The notes: generated from the sequence alone by a model not told the origin. Shown: positions 1-7,370, counted from the first letter of the stretch. The stretch is 12,500 nucleotides of DNA from Conus ventricosus (GCA_018398815.1 CM031626.1:43265950-43278449), one strand, 5' to 3'. Numbers and translations: made by a program.

Positions 1-778
1 ACACTTCACCTCATCATCATTCCTCAAAGACCAGTTCACCTGTCCTTGTACAGCCTACACTTCACCTCATCATCATTCCTCAAAGACCAGTTCACCTGTC
101 CTTGTACAGCCTACACTTCACCTCATCATCATTCCTCAAAGACCAGTTCACCTGTCCTTGTACAGCCTACACTTCACCTCATCATCATTCCTCAAAGACC
201 AGTTCACCTGTCCTTGTACAGCCTACACTTCACCTCATCATCATTCCTCAAAGACCAGTTCACCTGTCCTTGTACAGCCTACACTTCACCTCATCATCAT
301 TCCTCAAAGACCAGTTCACCTGTCCTTGTACAGCCTACACTTCACCTCATCATCATTCCTCAAAGACCAGTTCACCTGTCCTTGTACAGCCTACACTTCA
401 CCTCATCATCATTCCTCAAAGACCAGTTCACCTGTCCTTGTACAGCCTACACTTCACCTCATCATCATTCCTCAAAGACCAGTTCACCTGTCCTTGTACA
501 GCCTACACTTCACCTCATCATCATTCCTCAAAGACCAGTTCACCTGTCCTTGCACAGCCTACACTTCACCTCATCATCATTCCTCAAAGACCAGTTCACC
601 TGTCCTTGTACAGCCTACACTTCACCTCATCATCATTCCTAAAAACCAGTTCACCTGTCCTTGCACAGCCGACACTTCACCTCATCATCATTCCTAAAAG
701 ACCAGTTCACCTGTCCTTGTACAGCCGACACTTCACCTCATCATCATTCCTAAAAGACCAGTTCACCTGTCCTTGCAC
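1..778. repeat. 56-bp minisatellite, about 14 copies
   Basis: A 56-bp unit beginning ACACTTCACCTCATCATC and ending TGTACAGCCT is repeated head to tail, with copy starts at 1, 57, 113 and so on to 617, then 672 and 728. The first copy touches the window edge, so the array probably continues to the left. Copies 1-9 are essentially identical. Copies 10-14 carry T-to-C changes, TCAAAG-to-TAAAAG changes and one 1-nt deletion (copy 12 is 55 bp), the usual decay at an array edge. Because 56 is not divisible by 3 and the unit lacks stops, all three plus frames stay open for hundreds of bases. Those open frames are a by-product of the repeat, not genes. Confidence 0.97.
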
Positions 779-932
779 ACCTGCTTTGCACTGAATTAGT
801 TATGAGGGAAAATCTGACAAAAAGAGAACAGGCATGCCTGGAAGGTTTTCCTCCCTGTAAATCATGTGATCCTCCAAACCTACCAAACTGCTGACCAATG
901 TCCATCTTACCTCAATCACCTCAGCCTCTTGT
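779..932. other. Unannotated flank between minisatellite and transposon
   Basis: Unique-looking sequence of ordinary composition between the end of the 56-bp array and the TTAA of the first transposon. No gene, repeat or splice-bounded reading frame was seen here. Confidence 0.6.
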
Positions 933-936
933 TTAA

Positions 937-949
937 CCCGTTGAGCGCC
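937..949 (+). repeat. Left terminal inverted repeat of small piggyBac-like element
   Basis: CCCGTTGAGCGCC directly follows TTAA. It pairs with the right terminus at 1998-2010 with two mismatches. A perfect 10-bp palindrome GTCAGCTGAC lies just inside at 958-967. Confidence 0.78.
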
Positions 950-1197
950 TTTAGTCAGTCAGCTGACGCGGAAATAAAAGTGCTTTCCATGTGCCTATGG
1001 GCAGTCCCCTGACGTCATGCATTTTTCTTGAGTTTTCATTCGTTACTATTTCTATCAACGGACTCAAATAGAGTTTGCGTAGAAAGCCTTATATGTCTGT
1101 AGTCTTAAAATAATATGTAAATGACCACACGTGAGGGGAAAGCCCATTTATTCTTATCATTGACTGGGTGACCAGCCAGCACTTCGTGTCTCGCTTG

Positions 1198-1271
1198 CAA
1201 ACATGGCGGCGCAACCTGACAAGCCCAGCGACCAAGTCAACGTATTTACACAGCTGAGCAGGCTCTGCTGA
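1198..1271 (+). pseudogene. Possible transposase start codon remnant with YY1-like motif
   Basis: AAACATGGCGGCG matches the YY1 motif (AANATGGCGGC) and contains an ATG at 1203. The frame reads MAAQPDKPSDQVNVF and stops at 1271 after 22 residues. The larger piggyBac element in this window also begins its transposase with ATGGCGG, 249 bp from its left terminus compared with 266 bp here. The shared placement suggests that the leader and first codons of an ancestral transposase are retained. This is an inference from position and motif; the protein itself is too short to assign. Confidence 0.4.
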
Positions 1272-1580
1272 TGATTTTTGACAAACACAATAATCTTTTA
1301 TTCAACGACTAACTCGAGCATGAAGGTGAGATGATGATAGTGGTGGAATTGCCGACCATATTCGTCAGTTATTGAGTAGGGCTCTGTGACCTCTCAGTGT
1401 GTGTTCAGCTGACAGCGTCAGTCGAACGAGCCAGCCAAGTGTGTACTCTGCACTGCGTGCTGGTGTCCAGTGATGTGAAATCAGTGCGAGAGGGGATCGT
1501 GGCCTGCTCGCGGCGTGACACGGTGCAGACGAAAAGGTAGGGGAAGATGAGGAGTGAAAGAGAGGGTTGAAGTTGAGCAA

Positions 1581-1608
1581 GGGGGTGTGGTGGGGAGGGG
1601 GGGGGGGG
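1581..1608 (+). other. G-quadruplex-capable G tract
   Basis: A run of five Gs, TGTGGT, four Gs, one A, then twelve Gs (1597-1608). This satisfies the four-tract G-quadruplex pattern on the plus strand and lies inside the small piggyBac-like element. The twelve-G homopolymer is also a likely length-variable or error-prone site. Confidence 0.7.
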
Positions 1609-1997
1609 CGTGGTCGTGGACTGGTCAGTCTGCATCGAGTGTGAGCGTCTTGATAGACTTCCAAACTGTTTTACTTTCATTTACAGGTGTAGTGTGACAA
1701 TACAAACTTTATTTTCAACTTTTTTGCTGTGTGTTCTGTTTGGATGTGGTAAATACATATGTTTTTGATCGTGCAAAAAAATCTATCCAAATCTACAAGC
1801 CTAAATACTTTTGTATTATCAAAATTAAAACAAAAGAAGCCCAGATTCAAAATCTTCATTCAATTTCCTTCAAAAATGATATAGATTTCATTTTTCTATC
1901 TTTTGTAGTTTCTGAGCTAGAATTTTTTGTTAATTATGACCCCCAAATCATGAGATTTCCCCGGCACCTGGGAACACCTTTGTTTGTACTATTGTGA

Positions 1998-2010
1998 GGC
2001 ACTGAACGGG
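1998..2010 (-). repeat. Right terminal inverted repeat of small piggyBac-like element
   Basis: GGCACTGAACGGG immediately before TTAA (2011-2014). Its reverse complement matches the left end at 11 of 13 positions. It also resembles the right end of the large element (GGCAGGGAAGGGG), which supports a common family. Confidence 0.78.
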
Positions 2011-2106
2011 TTAAAATCAACACACATCTGTGCTTTCTCATCTTGTCAGATTCATTCAATCATACATTTTCTTCTCCTCTTTCTCCTTTCCCTTTTTCTG
2101 GAACAG

Positions 2107-2227
2107 ACGGCAGGATGATGTGCCAGTACTACCATCTGACAATTTGAAATGCAGACGCTGCGGCCATCAAACACAGGACGTCAACATCAGAGTCAAGACC
2201 GGACATGAGCAGTGCACGTCAAGATGA
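2107..2227 (+). CDS. Doubtful terminal-exon-like reading frame with a CxxC pair
   Basis: A long pyrimidine tract (about 2068-2100) ending in GGAACAG resembles a 3' splice site. Downstream the frame reads RRQDDVPVLPSDNLKCRRC and then CGHQTQDV, before a TGA at 2225-2227, about 40 residues after the putative acceptor. The LKCRRCGHQ stretch could be half of a zinc-binding knuckle, but one CxxC is not diagnostic. No upstream exon is visible, and the family is not recognised. It may be a chance open frame. The nearby TTAA of the small transposon lies about 95 bp upstream. Confidence 0.2.
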
Positions 2228-2760
2228 ACGCACTTCTACGTGCTTGCTGCATGCATCATGCACATGCAAACAGGCGACAGTTTTTGCACGTCTTGGTCAT
2301 TTCCCTGTTAGTAAAGTCTTGCCTAGAAAAATAATACTGAAAACCAGTCTCGTCTCTGTCATGGTAAATATGCAAGGTCTTATTTCCAAAGCTTTCCCAA
2401 GCTACTGTGCAGTTTCATCAACCAACAGGTTTCTTCTTCGTTTAAAGTCCATCAACTTCTCTTTCTCTGGATTTAACTATGAGAGTAGCATCCCTTCTCT
2501 GAACTCGTGGAACAAGTGGAGTTGGGCATCAACCGCACAGTAACTCTTCACATGAAGCTTGAATAGGAGCGGTTCTACAGACTGGCATCAAACAAAGCAA
2601 AACAAAGAAAGACACATGGTGTCACTTGTATAGCTCAACACATCAAAGATCTCACTCTGCATCTGAGGCTGACAGGGATGTGGCAAGAAATGTCAATGTG
2701 CGGCCATCTAGCCTGAAGCCTCAATTCTTCACGTCATTTTCAGGCCTGTCTCTGGAATGC
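2228..2760. other. Unannotated stretch
   Basis: Mixed-composition sequence with only short open frames on both strands and no convincing splice sites, domain motifs, tandem repeats or RNA genes. Confidence 0.5.
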
Positions 2761-2893
2761 CTCTCCACACCTTCAGCAGTCAGGCTACACAAGGGAATTC
2801 TTTACTGTAGGTCCACCCCTCACTTGTCTCTCCACACCTTCAGCAGTCAGGCTACACAAGGGAATTCTTTACTGTAGGTCAACCCCTCACATG
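2761..2893. repeat. 67-bp tandem duplication
   Basis: The block beginning CTCTCCACACCTTCAGCAGT at 2761 is repeated at 2828, a period of 67 bp, with one substitution (GGTCCACCCC versus GGTCAACCCC). Near-identity suggests a recent duplication. A short partial third copy (TGTCTCTACAC) follows. Confidence 0.93.
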
Positions 2894-3227
2894 TCTCTAC
2901 ACGCGTCTTGTGCTTAACACACAGTTTACAGCTTGGCCTACCGCTGTGCCGTCCATAGCTACAAACACAAATCCTATGAACCCGATTCCCATGTCTGTTC
3001 ACATCTTGAGGAGGGGGGAGGGACAGTGGAGGGTTGGGGACAAAAAAAAAGATTGTGCGAATTTGTTAACAAAGCCTTCTACCTACAGGCCCACAACTTT
3101 TTCCACCACTGGAAAATATTTTTGTCAATTCCCCACCCCCAAGAGTCAGCGCCTAATTACATTCCTGTGCTGCGCATCCAGAACATGACTTAAACGCCCA
3201 TCTGCAAGTCCTTCAAGAGTATGATGC
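2894..3227. other. Unannotated stretch
   Basis: It contains short overlapping open frames, a GGAGGGGGGAGGG patch (about 3010) and an A9 run, with no recognisable domain. On the minus strand this would lie downstream of the donor at 3228-3233, so it may be intron. Confidence 0.45.
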
Positions 3228-3233
3228 ACTCAC

Positions 3234-3376
3234 GTTTGCGAGCCACAGGCTTGTCGGAGGTGGCGGAGATGCTGGATGGCGACTGAGACAACGCAGGGCT
3301 GGCCATGCCAGACACAGACAACTTGCTGGATTTCTTGGACACCTCTGTGGTCACCAACGATTTGGACACCTCCGGC
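3234..3376 (-). CDS. Ser/Lys-rich exon-like block with strong donor
   Basis: On the minus strand, a frame open across the block contains SKSLVTTEVSKKSSKLSVSG, then SPALSQSPSS and DKPVARKR. It ends at AAAC|GTGAGT, a strong 5' splice site (GTGAGT is the complement of 3228-3233). An acceptor candidate GGTGGACAG lies at its start, though its pyrimidine tract is poor. The composition (Ser, Lys, Thr, Pro) suggests a disordered linker. It lies downstream, on the same strand, of the VPS13-like exon at 4630-4805, and VPS13 proteins have such a variable linker after the corresponding segment. However, the phases of the visible donors in that exon do not match this acceptor, so membership in the same gene is only a suggestion. 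Confidence 0.4.
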
Positions 3377-3603
3377 CTGTCCACCCTTCATCACCAAGAC
3401 AACAAGAACCATCATCATGACGGCAAAGGATACTGACGGGGCAAAGTACAAGTCAAAGAACACCTGTGTCCATTGTAATATTTACCATGATCGTGATAGT
3501 ATACAAGTGGTCTTTTGGACAACACAAGGTTGTCTGTTAAGTGTGTCTGTGTGTGCTGTGCCCATTTGCCTGCCAGAGAGCCTGAATAAGTTTGTACCTA
3601 TGC

Positions 3604-3606
<3 letters not shown>

Positions 3607-3652
<46 letters not shown>
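3607..3652 (+). repeat. (TG)23 microsatellite
   Basis: A pure dinucleotide run of 23 TG units, read as (CA)n on the minus strand. Open frames across it (Cys-Val or Thr-His strings) are artefacts. Confidence 0.97.
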
Positions 3653-3655
<3 letters not shown>

Positions 3656-3829
3656 CTGTGAAAGCATAATGTGTAATTACAGTTTGTGTGGAAGCATTCT
3701 ACACAAGTCTGCACATCCCCACTGTAGAGGTCTGTCAGTAAACTCGGTATTCTTGCTGAGATGTTTTCATGACATGCATCCCAGTCATGAAACAAGTAAC
3801 AACATCATTAAAAACTTCAGTGAAACACT

Positions 3830-4620
3830 GCACCCCTTCCCTGTCCCTCGGCATCAAGCTCTCCTCCACCCTCCTCACCTCCACTCTCCCCTTTCATACC
3901 CCCCATCCACCCCCAACACTCCACTCACATCTAACCACTTCCACTGGCACTTACGCCCTCTTCTCTCCCTCCCCCCAACACTCCACTCACATCTAACCCC
4001 ACTGGCACTTACGCCCTCTTCTCTCCCTCCCCCAATCCACCCCCAACACTCCACTCACATCTAACCCCACTGGCACTTACGCCCTCTTCTCTCCCTCCCC
4101 CAACACTCCACTCACATCTAACCCCACTGGCACTTACGCCCTCTTCTCTCCCTCCCCCAATCCACCCCAACACTCCACTCACATCTAACCCCACTGGCAC
4201 TTACGCCCTCTTCTCTCCCTCCCCCAATCCACCCCAACACTCCACTCACATCTAACCCCACTGGCACTTACGCCCTCTTCTCTCCCTCCCCCAATCCACC
4301 CCAACACTCCACTCACATCTAACCCCACTGGCACTTACGCCCTCTTCTCTCCCTCCCCCCATCCACCCCTCCCCCATCCCACCCCCATCACTCCCTCCCT
4401 CTCCCCCACTACTACCACCATCCCCTCCTGATCACATCAAAACCTCCTTTAACCTTCACCCTCCAACCCTCCCCCCCCCCTGCCCTCACCCACCCCATCC
4501 CCATCACTCCCTCCCTCCCCCCACCACCACCACCACCACCACCATCCCGTCCTTATCACCACGTCAAAACCTCCCTTAACCTTCACCCTCATCCTCCACC
4601 TCCCCTCCCTCCCTCCCTTA
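3830..4620. repeat. G-poor C/T/A tract with G-quadruplex potential on the minus strand
   Basis: Nearly 800 bp in which the plus strand is dominated by C, T and A, with very few G. It contains the 57/67-bp minisatellite, repeated CTCCCTCCC motifs, a (CCA)8 run at 4521-4544, and clustered C tracts at 4467-4496, including ten Cs at 4471-4480. Those C tracts give four or more G runs on the minus strand, so G4 or i-motif structures are possible. It lies between the two minus-strand exon-like blocks, so it would be intronic if they belong to one gene. Confidence 0.85.
3914..4370. repeat. Minisatellite with 57- and 67-bp unit variants, 7 copies
   Basis: The motif CAACACTCCACTCACATCTA recurs at 3914, 3976, 4044, 4101, 4168, 4235 and 4302, giving spacings of 62, 68, 57, 67, 67 and 67. 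Units share ACTGGCACTTACGCCCTCTT and then CTCTCCCTCC. The 57- and 67-bp classes differ by presence of the 10-bp block AATCCACCCC before CAACACT. The three identical 67-bp spacings at the right suggest the most recent expansion. Confidence 0.94.
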
Positions 4621-4629
4621 AATCACCCA

Positions 4630-4805
4630 GCGCTCTACTACTGACGCTGGTGCTTGAGCGGCCGGTGGGACCAGGCTCTGGGCGAACTCCATCAGGCTCA
4701 GTATCGCCCCTGGTGGAGCAGCAGCTCCAGGGCGCAGAAGGTGACGTGGACGGTCTGCTCCGTGTTGTTGTAGGTGGTGCTGAACTCGGGACCCTTCTTG
4801 TTGGC
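4630..4805 (-). pseudogene. VPS13-family exon (lipid-transfer protein), with one-base frameshift
   Basis: On the minus strand from 4805 the frame reads ANKKGPEFSTTYNNTEQTVH, then VTFCALELLLHQ. It hits stops about 30 bp after HQ (RY*A*), while the next frame continues AILSLMEFAQSLVPP. The combined pattern, TEQ followed by a beta-strand, a leucine run with LLHQ, then an alanine-led helix ending F-A, is that of a repeated segment in VPS13/chorein proteins, the bridge-like lipid transporters at membrane contact sites. The break is one missing base in a GGGG run at 4707-4710; an added base would give HQEA, the usual form. An acceptor (AACCAG|GCC) lies at 4806-4807. Donor candidates are the GT in CTGG|GTGATT or TCA|GTAGTA. 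Called pseudogene because of the frameshift, but an assembly error is equally possible. Assignment rests on remembered family pattern, not on alignment. Confidence 0.6.
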
Positions 4806-5009
4806 CTGGTTCACAGACATTGGCAGTTTTTGGGGGTTGTTGTTTTTTCAACTTCACAACAAAAACAAGACCATGATGAGGAGAACAAAAAACGTTATGA
4901 AAATCGTAATTTTCCCTGAGAGACTGACAGATGAGATATTCAGTTCGTTCAGACATTTTCAGTTTGGTCACTGAAAACCAACCAAACAACAACTGTCCAT
5001 GCCTAACTT

Positions 5010-5171
5010 GGGTTGTTTGTGTTGTGGGTGTTGTTTGTGTTGTGGGGGTTGTTTGTGTTGTGGGTGTTGTTTGTGTTGTGGGGGTTGTTTGTGTTGTGGG
5101 TGTTGTTTGTGTTGTGGGGGTTGTTTGTGTTGTGGGGGTTGTTTGTGTTGTGGGTGTTGTTTGTGTTTTGC
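5010..5171. repeat. 18-bp GT-rich minisatellite, 9 units
   Basis: Units of GGGTTGTTTGTGTTGTGG or GTGTTGTTTGTGTTGTGG repeat nine times from 5010; the last (5154-5171) is degenerate. The variable second base alternates G, T, G, T, G, T, G, G, T, so a 36-bp higher-order unit is visible with one break. As 18 is divisible by 3, all frames remain open on both strands (Val/Cys strings or Gln-Thr-Thr-Pro strings). These are artefacts of the repeat. Confidence 0.95.
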
Positions 5172-5510
5172 ATGCTGATGCTTGGCGATGGTGTTTCTGT
5201 GCCATGATCTTGACAGATGAGATAATTACAGGCTGTTTGAAATCCTAGAGAATGCATTCACCATCATCACATGCATATGAAGAGACAAAATCAAGAACAC
5301 AAATCACTATATTCTTTCTGTAAAAAAAAATTTGCAGCCATCTATCTCCATACTGTACAGCCGAACCAAGAACACGATTTATTTTCAGGAACGCTGAAAT
5401 CCAGACCTCCACTGAAGAGATGCAAAACTCACTGAAAGTCCAGGGAGCCCCACGTGCATTCTCTCCTCATAGCTGCCAAGCTCCCAGAGTCAAAAAGAGT
5501 AACACCTCAC
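5172..5510. other. Unannotated stretch
   Basis: Ordinary AT-leaning sequence with an A9 run near 5322. No coding, repeat or RNA signal was recognised. Confidence 0.5.
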
Positions 5511-5533
5511 GGGGGGTGGGTTCGGGAGGGGGG
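5511..5533 (+). other. G-quadruplex motif
   Basis: The pattern G6-T-G3-TTC-G3-A-G6 is a textbook intramolecular G4 sequence with loops of 1, 3 and 1. It lies 15 bp upstream of a perfect GC-rich hairpin (5548-5566), and the two together form an isolated GC island in AT-rich surroundings. Confidence 0.85.
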
Positions 5534-5547
5534 CTGTCAGCGGGGGT

Positions 5548-5566
5548 CAGGGGGCGCAGCCCCCTG
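5548..5566. repeat. Perfect 8-bp hairpin, possible mobile-element remnant
   Basis: CAGGGGGC, a GCA loop, then GCCCCCTG gives an uninterrupted 8-bp stem with six G:C pairs. It is followed by AAGCTGAAGCCTTTTT. GC-rich hairpins of this look, followed by AAGCTGAAG, resemble dispersed repeats in animal genomes, so it may be part of a short interspersed or Helitron-type element. No element borders can be fixed from one copy. Confidence 0.6.
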
Positions 5567-5865
5567 AAGCTGAAGCCTTTTTACACTCTGACAGGCATAT
5601 TTTTCATCTCCTGATAGGAAAACTAATCAAAAGCAAGCCTATTATTAAACCATATCAAAGCATGCATATTAGTATGTTGCATACAATGCAATATTTTGTG
5701 TAAAAAAAAGCCTCTTATGTAGGTAGCCACCATATTTTTTTCTATAGATTAATATACAAAACACACAAAATAAGACTTGCCCAAACAGCTTTTTTATCTT
5801 CCATATTGATGTAGGATGAACATAAAAGATGCTCTGCCCTCCCAATCAACAGCACTCACAGTCCT
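5567..5865. other. Unannotated AT-rich stretch
   Basis: AT-rich sequence with A8 and T7 runs. No feature was recognised. Confidence 0.5.
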
Positions 5866-5965
5866 GGGCTTCCATCAGCTACACCCACATTCTTCAGTTC
5901 AAGTTCCATCAACTTCACCCTTCTGCCTTATGATCTCACAACTACACCCCATAGGACTTAGGATC

Positions 5966-6120
5966 CATCAACTATACCCCACAGTCATGTTTCATCAACT
6001 ATACCCCACAGTCATGTTTCATCAACTATACCCACAGTCATCTTTCATCAATTACACCCCACAGTCATGTTTCATTAACAACACAACACAGTTATGTTTC
6101 ATCAACTGTACCCACAATCT
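5966..6120. repeat. 27-bp minisatellite, about 6 copies with decayed flanks
   Basis: CATCAACTATACCCCACAGT followed by CATGTTT recurs at 5966, 5993, 6020, 6046, 6073 and 6100, with spacings of 27, 27, 26, 27 and 27. More diverged relatives (CATCAGCTACACCC, CATCAACTTCACCC, CATCAAGCTACTCCC) spread over about 5870-6240, so the array was once larger. Open frames reading repeated HQLYPTVMF derive from the repeat. Confidence 0.9.
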
Positions 6121-6274
6121 TGCTCAAACAACTTCACCCCCAGTCCTCCGGCTCCATTTAATTACCATCGCCCCCACCCCAGTTCTAAGGCTCCATCAAG
6201 CTACTCCCCACTCCCCAGTCGTCATGATCCAACCACTACTCCACACCCTAAGTTGACAGCCTGTGTTCAAAGAT

Positions 6275-6647
6275 CTAGGGTTTTTTTTTCTCCACTATTT
6301 GTGCAGTCGAGGACTTGGCCTTCTTTAGAAACTCCTGGCTGAACTTTTGCTCATAGCAAGAGCCATGAAGATTGGCCTTTGCCACCATCATGTTTTTTTT
6401 TTTACGGCTGCCGATTCCTCAGCTTCGTTGTTTTTTTGTGCTTCGTGGTCTTCTTGTGATCGGCCAGATCATTTCTTCCCCCATGTGAAATATTCACCGG
6501 ACATCGACACATGGTGCAGAAAGCAAACTTTTCACCCTTTGAAGGGCAAGAAGTGACCCATGGAAACTTGTCTTTATAAGCTGGCAGATACCGCTGGAAT
6601 CGTTTAGGTTTTGTGGTTTTCTCCGTGCTACCACTTGAAGATGCCAT
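6275..6647 (-). CDS. BED-like C2H2 zinc-finger protein fragment
   Basis: From the ATG at 6647 the frame encodes 81 residues ending at a TAA at 6404-6402. Residues 18-70 include RYLPAYKDKFPWV, FAFCTMC, NISHGGRNDLADH and TKHKK. Spacing is C44-x2-C47-x16-H64-x5-H70, with the ISHGG..D..H arrangement typical of the BED-like or TTF-type fingers of hAT-transposase-derived and ZNF862/SCAND3-like animal proteins. It probably binds DNA in the nucleus. After HKK the frame turns to TTKLRNRQP and stops. The next frame reads NNEAEESAAV, then KANLHGSCYEQKFSQEF, and ends TAG at 6277-6275, so a one-base slip in an A7 run (and another in the A11 run) would extend the protein. The catalytic part of a transposase is not present. 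It could be a domesticated gene, a solo exon or a hAT relic. Confidence 0.65.
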
Positions 6648-6670
6648 GTTGACTATTTGAACAGCAGCTA

Positions 6671-6720
6671 TGCGCATGCGCGGAATGGGCCTAGTTATGC
6701 CCCTTTCATGCTGACTTCCG
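6671..6720 (-). promoter_or_regulatory. TATA-less promoter-like motifs: NRF1 and ETS
   Basis: TGCGCATGCGCG at 6671-6682 matches the palindromic NRF1 consensus (YGCGCAYGCGCR), 24 bp upstream of the zinc-finger ATG on the minus strand. ACTTCCG at 6714-6720 is an ETS/GABPA core (CGGAAGT on the minus strand), about 67 bp upstream of the ATG. NRF1 with ETS close to the start is typical of metazoan TATA-less promoters. Function is inferred from motifs only. Confidence 0.55.
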
Positions 6721-7039
6721 AGTTTACGATTTCTGTTCAGTCAGACCAGTTGCCAAACGTTCTTTTATTTAATTTTGGGCTTTTTTTTTTTTTTCTTAAC
6801 TCGTTAAACCGGAATTTTTTCAGCAAACAACGAAAATAGGGACAAATTTTAAAAAAACGATATGTCCGGTTTTCCCGTAACAGTTGGCAGCTATGTCTCC
6901 TCCCCACCCTCTGCCCCCTACTCCCTCCTCAGGAAAAACCCTGAAACTTCCATTCAAAATGTTGCAATATTTCACAAATCTGATCATTTGAGTGGTGAGC
7001 TGTCCGTCTTTTTTTGGGTCCTAACAACACCTGGGCCCT
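6721..7039. other. Unannotated stretch
   Basis: It holds T-rich runs (T14 near 6781-6794), an AAAACCGG-type patch and ordinary sequence. The AATAAA signal at 7043-7038 on the minus strand belongs to the ORF described next. Confidence 0.45.
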
Positions 7040-7350
7040 TTATTCATCGTTTTTGTTGGCCTCTTTCTTTTCTTTCGCAGCAACCAGCTTACGCCTGACC
7101 TCACAACGTGACACAGCTTTGTCTTTCACTGGACAGACCTGACGGCAACCTCCAGCTCCTGCAAAGCAGTGTACTTTAGATTCTGCACTAAAGCATTGTT
7201 TGTTAGCACACCAAAACTGTGACCAGCGTTCTGCAGGTTCCCCTGCCATGTTTCTTCTTCTCCTCTTTCTTGTTTTCTTTTCTTTCCGCTGACCTTTTTT
7301 CTTTTTTTTTTTGTGGCTTCTCTTTTTTCTTTTTTTTCTTTTTACACTTT
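7040..7350 (-). CDS. Basic, Cys-containing ORF interrupted by the piggyBac insertion
   Basis: On the minus strand the frame reads through a Lys/Arg-rich segment (about 7350-7250, KKKKKKGQRKEKKTRKRRRR) and then MAGEPAERWSQFWCANKQC. It continues with Cys residues in HCFAGAGGCRQVC and SRC and ends NKNDE at TAA 7042-7040. AATAAA overlaps the stop (GAATAAAGG), so termination and polyadenylation signals coincide. An internal ATG lies at 7249. The frame crosses the left TTAA of the large transposon. If the transposon is removed at TTAA, the frame continues on the right side (11744-11784) for 14 codons to an in-frame ATG at 11786-11784, for a total of 118 codons. The family is unknown; the basic tract suggests nuclear or nucleic-acid association. 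Coding status is uncertain because the Lys tract comes from simple AAA/AAG sequence. Confidence 0.4.
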
Positions 7351-7354
7351 TTAA

Positions 7355-7370
7355 CCTCTTCCTGCTTGCC
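7355..7370 (+). repeat. Left terminal inverted repeat of large piggyBac
   Basis: CCTCTTCCTGCTTGCC immediately after TTAA. It matches the reverse complement of 11728-11740 except for position 3, one gap and the inner edge. Confidence 0.65.

Larger units (their letters stand above)
933..2014. mobile_element. Non-autonomous piggyBac-like element with TTAA target duplication
   Basis: TTAA at 933-936 and TTAA at 2011-2014 bracket a 1,074-bp element (937-2010). Its ends are imperfect inverted repeats: CCCGTTGAGCGCC at the left and the reverse complement of CCCGTTCAGTGCC at the right, 11 of 13 identical. TTAA duplication with ends starting CCC is the signature of the piggyBac superfamily. The right end carries CCCCGGCAC 43 bp from the terminus, shared with the larger element at 7355-11740. 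No transposase domain can be read inside, only a short frame starting ATGGCGGCG at 1203. It is therefore a non-autonomous relative or internal-deletion derivative. What fills 1272-1950 is mostly unrecognised. Confidence 0.8.

Noticed and set aside
46..794. Three long overlapping plus-strand open frames with repeated TSPHHHSSK-type protein
   Set aside because: They are the three frames of a stop-free 56-bp tandem repeat; 56 is not divisible by 3, so every frame cycles through the same peptides. No coding signal is needed to explain them.
1377..1536. Open plus-strand frame ending at AAAAG|GTAGGG, a possible exon inside the small transposon
   Set aside because: There is no ATG, the family is unrecognisable, and the acceptor is weak. 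It may be decayed coding sequence, but this cannot be supported.
2910..3193. Overlapping plus-strand frames after ACACACAG (YRCAVHSYKHKSYEPD)
   Set aside because: An acceptor-like AG is present, but there is no recognisable domain and no donor, and the frame runs through an A9 and G-rich patch.
3276..4064. 262-residue plus-strand open frame
   Set aside because: It is made of a (TG)n Cys-Val string and a minisatellite-derived Pro/His/Ser string, and it overlaps a more exon-like block on the other strand.
4618..5205. 195-residue minus-strand open frame with QTTPTT repeats
   Set aside because: Its N-terminal half is the 18-bp minisatellite. Its C-terminal half only partly coincides with the VPS13 frame after the frameshift.
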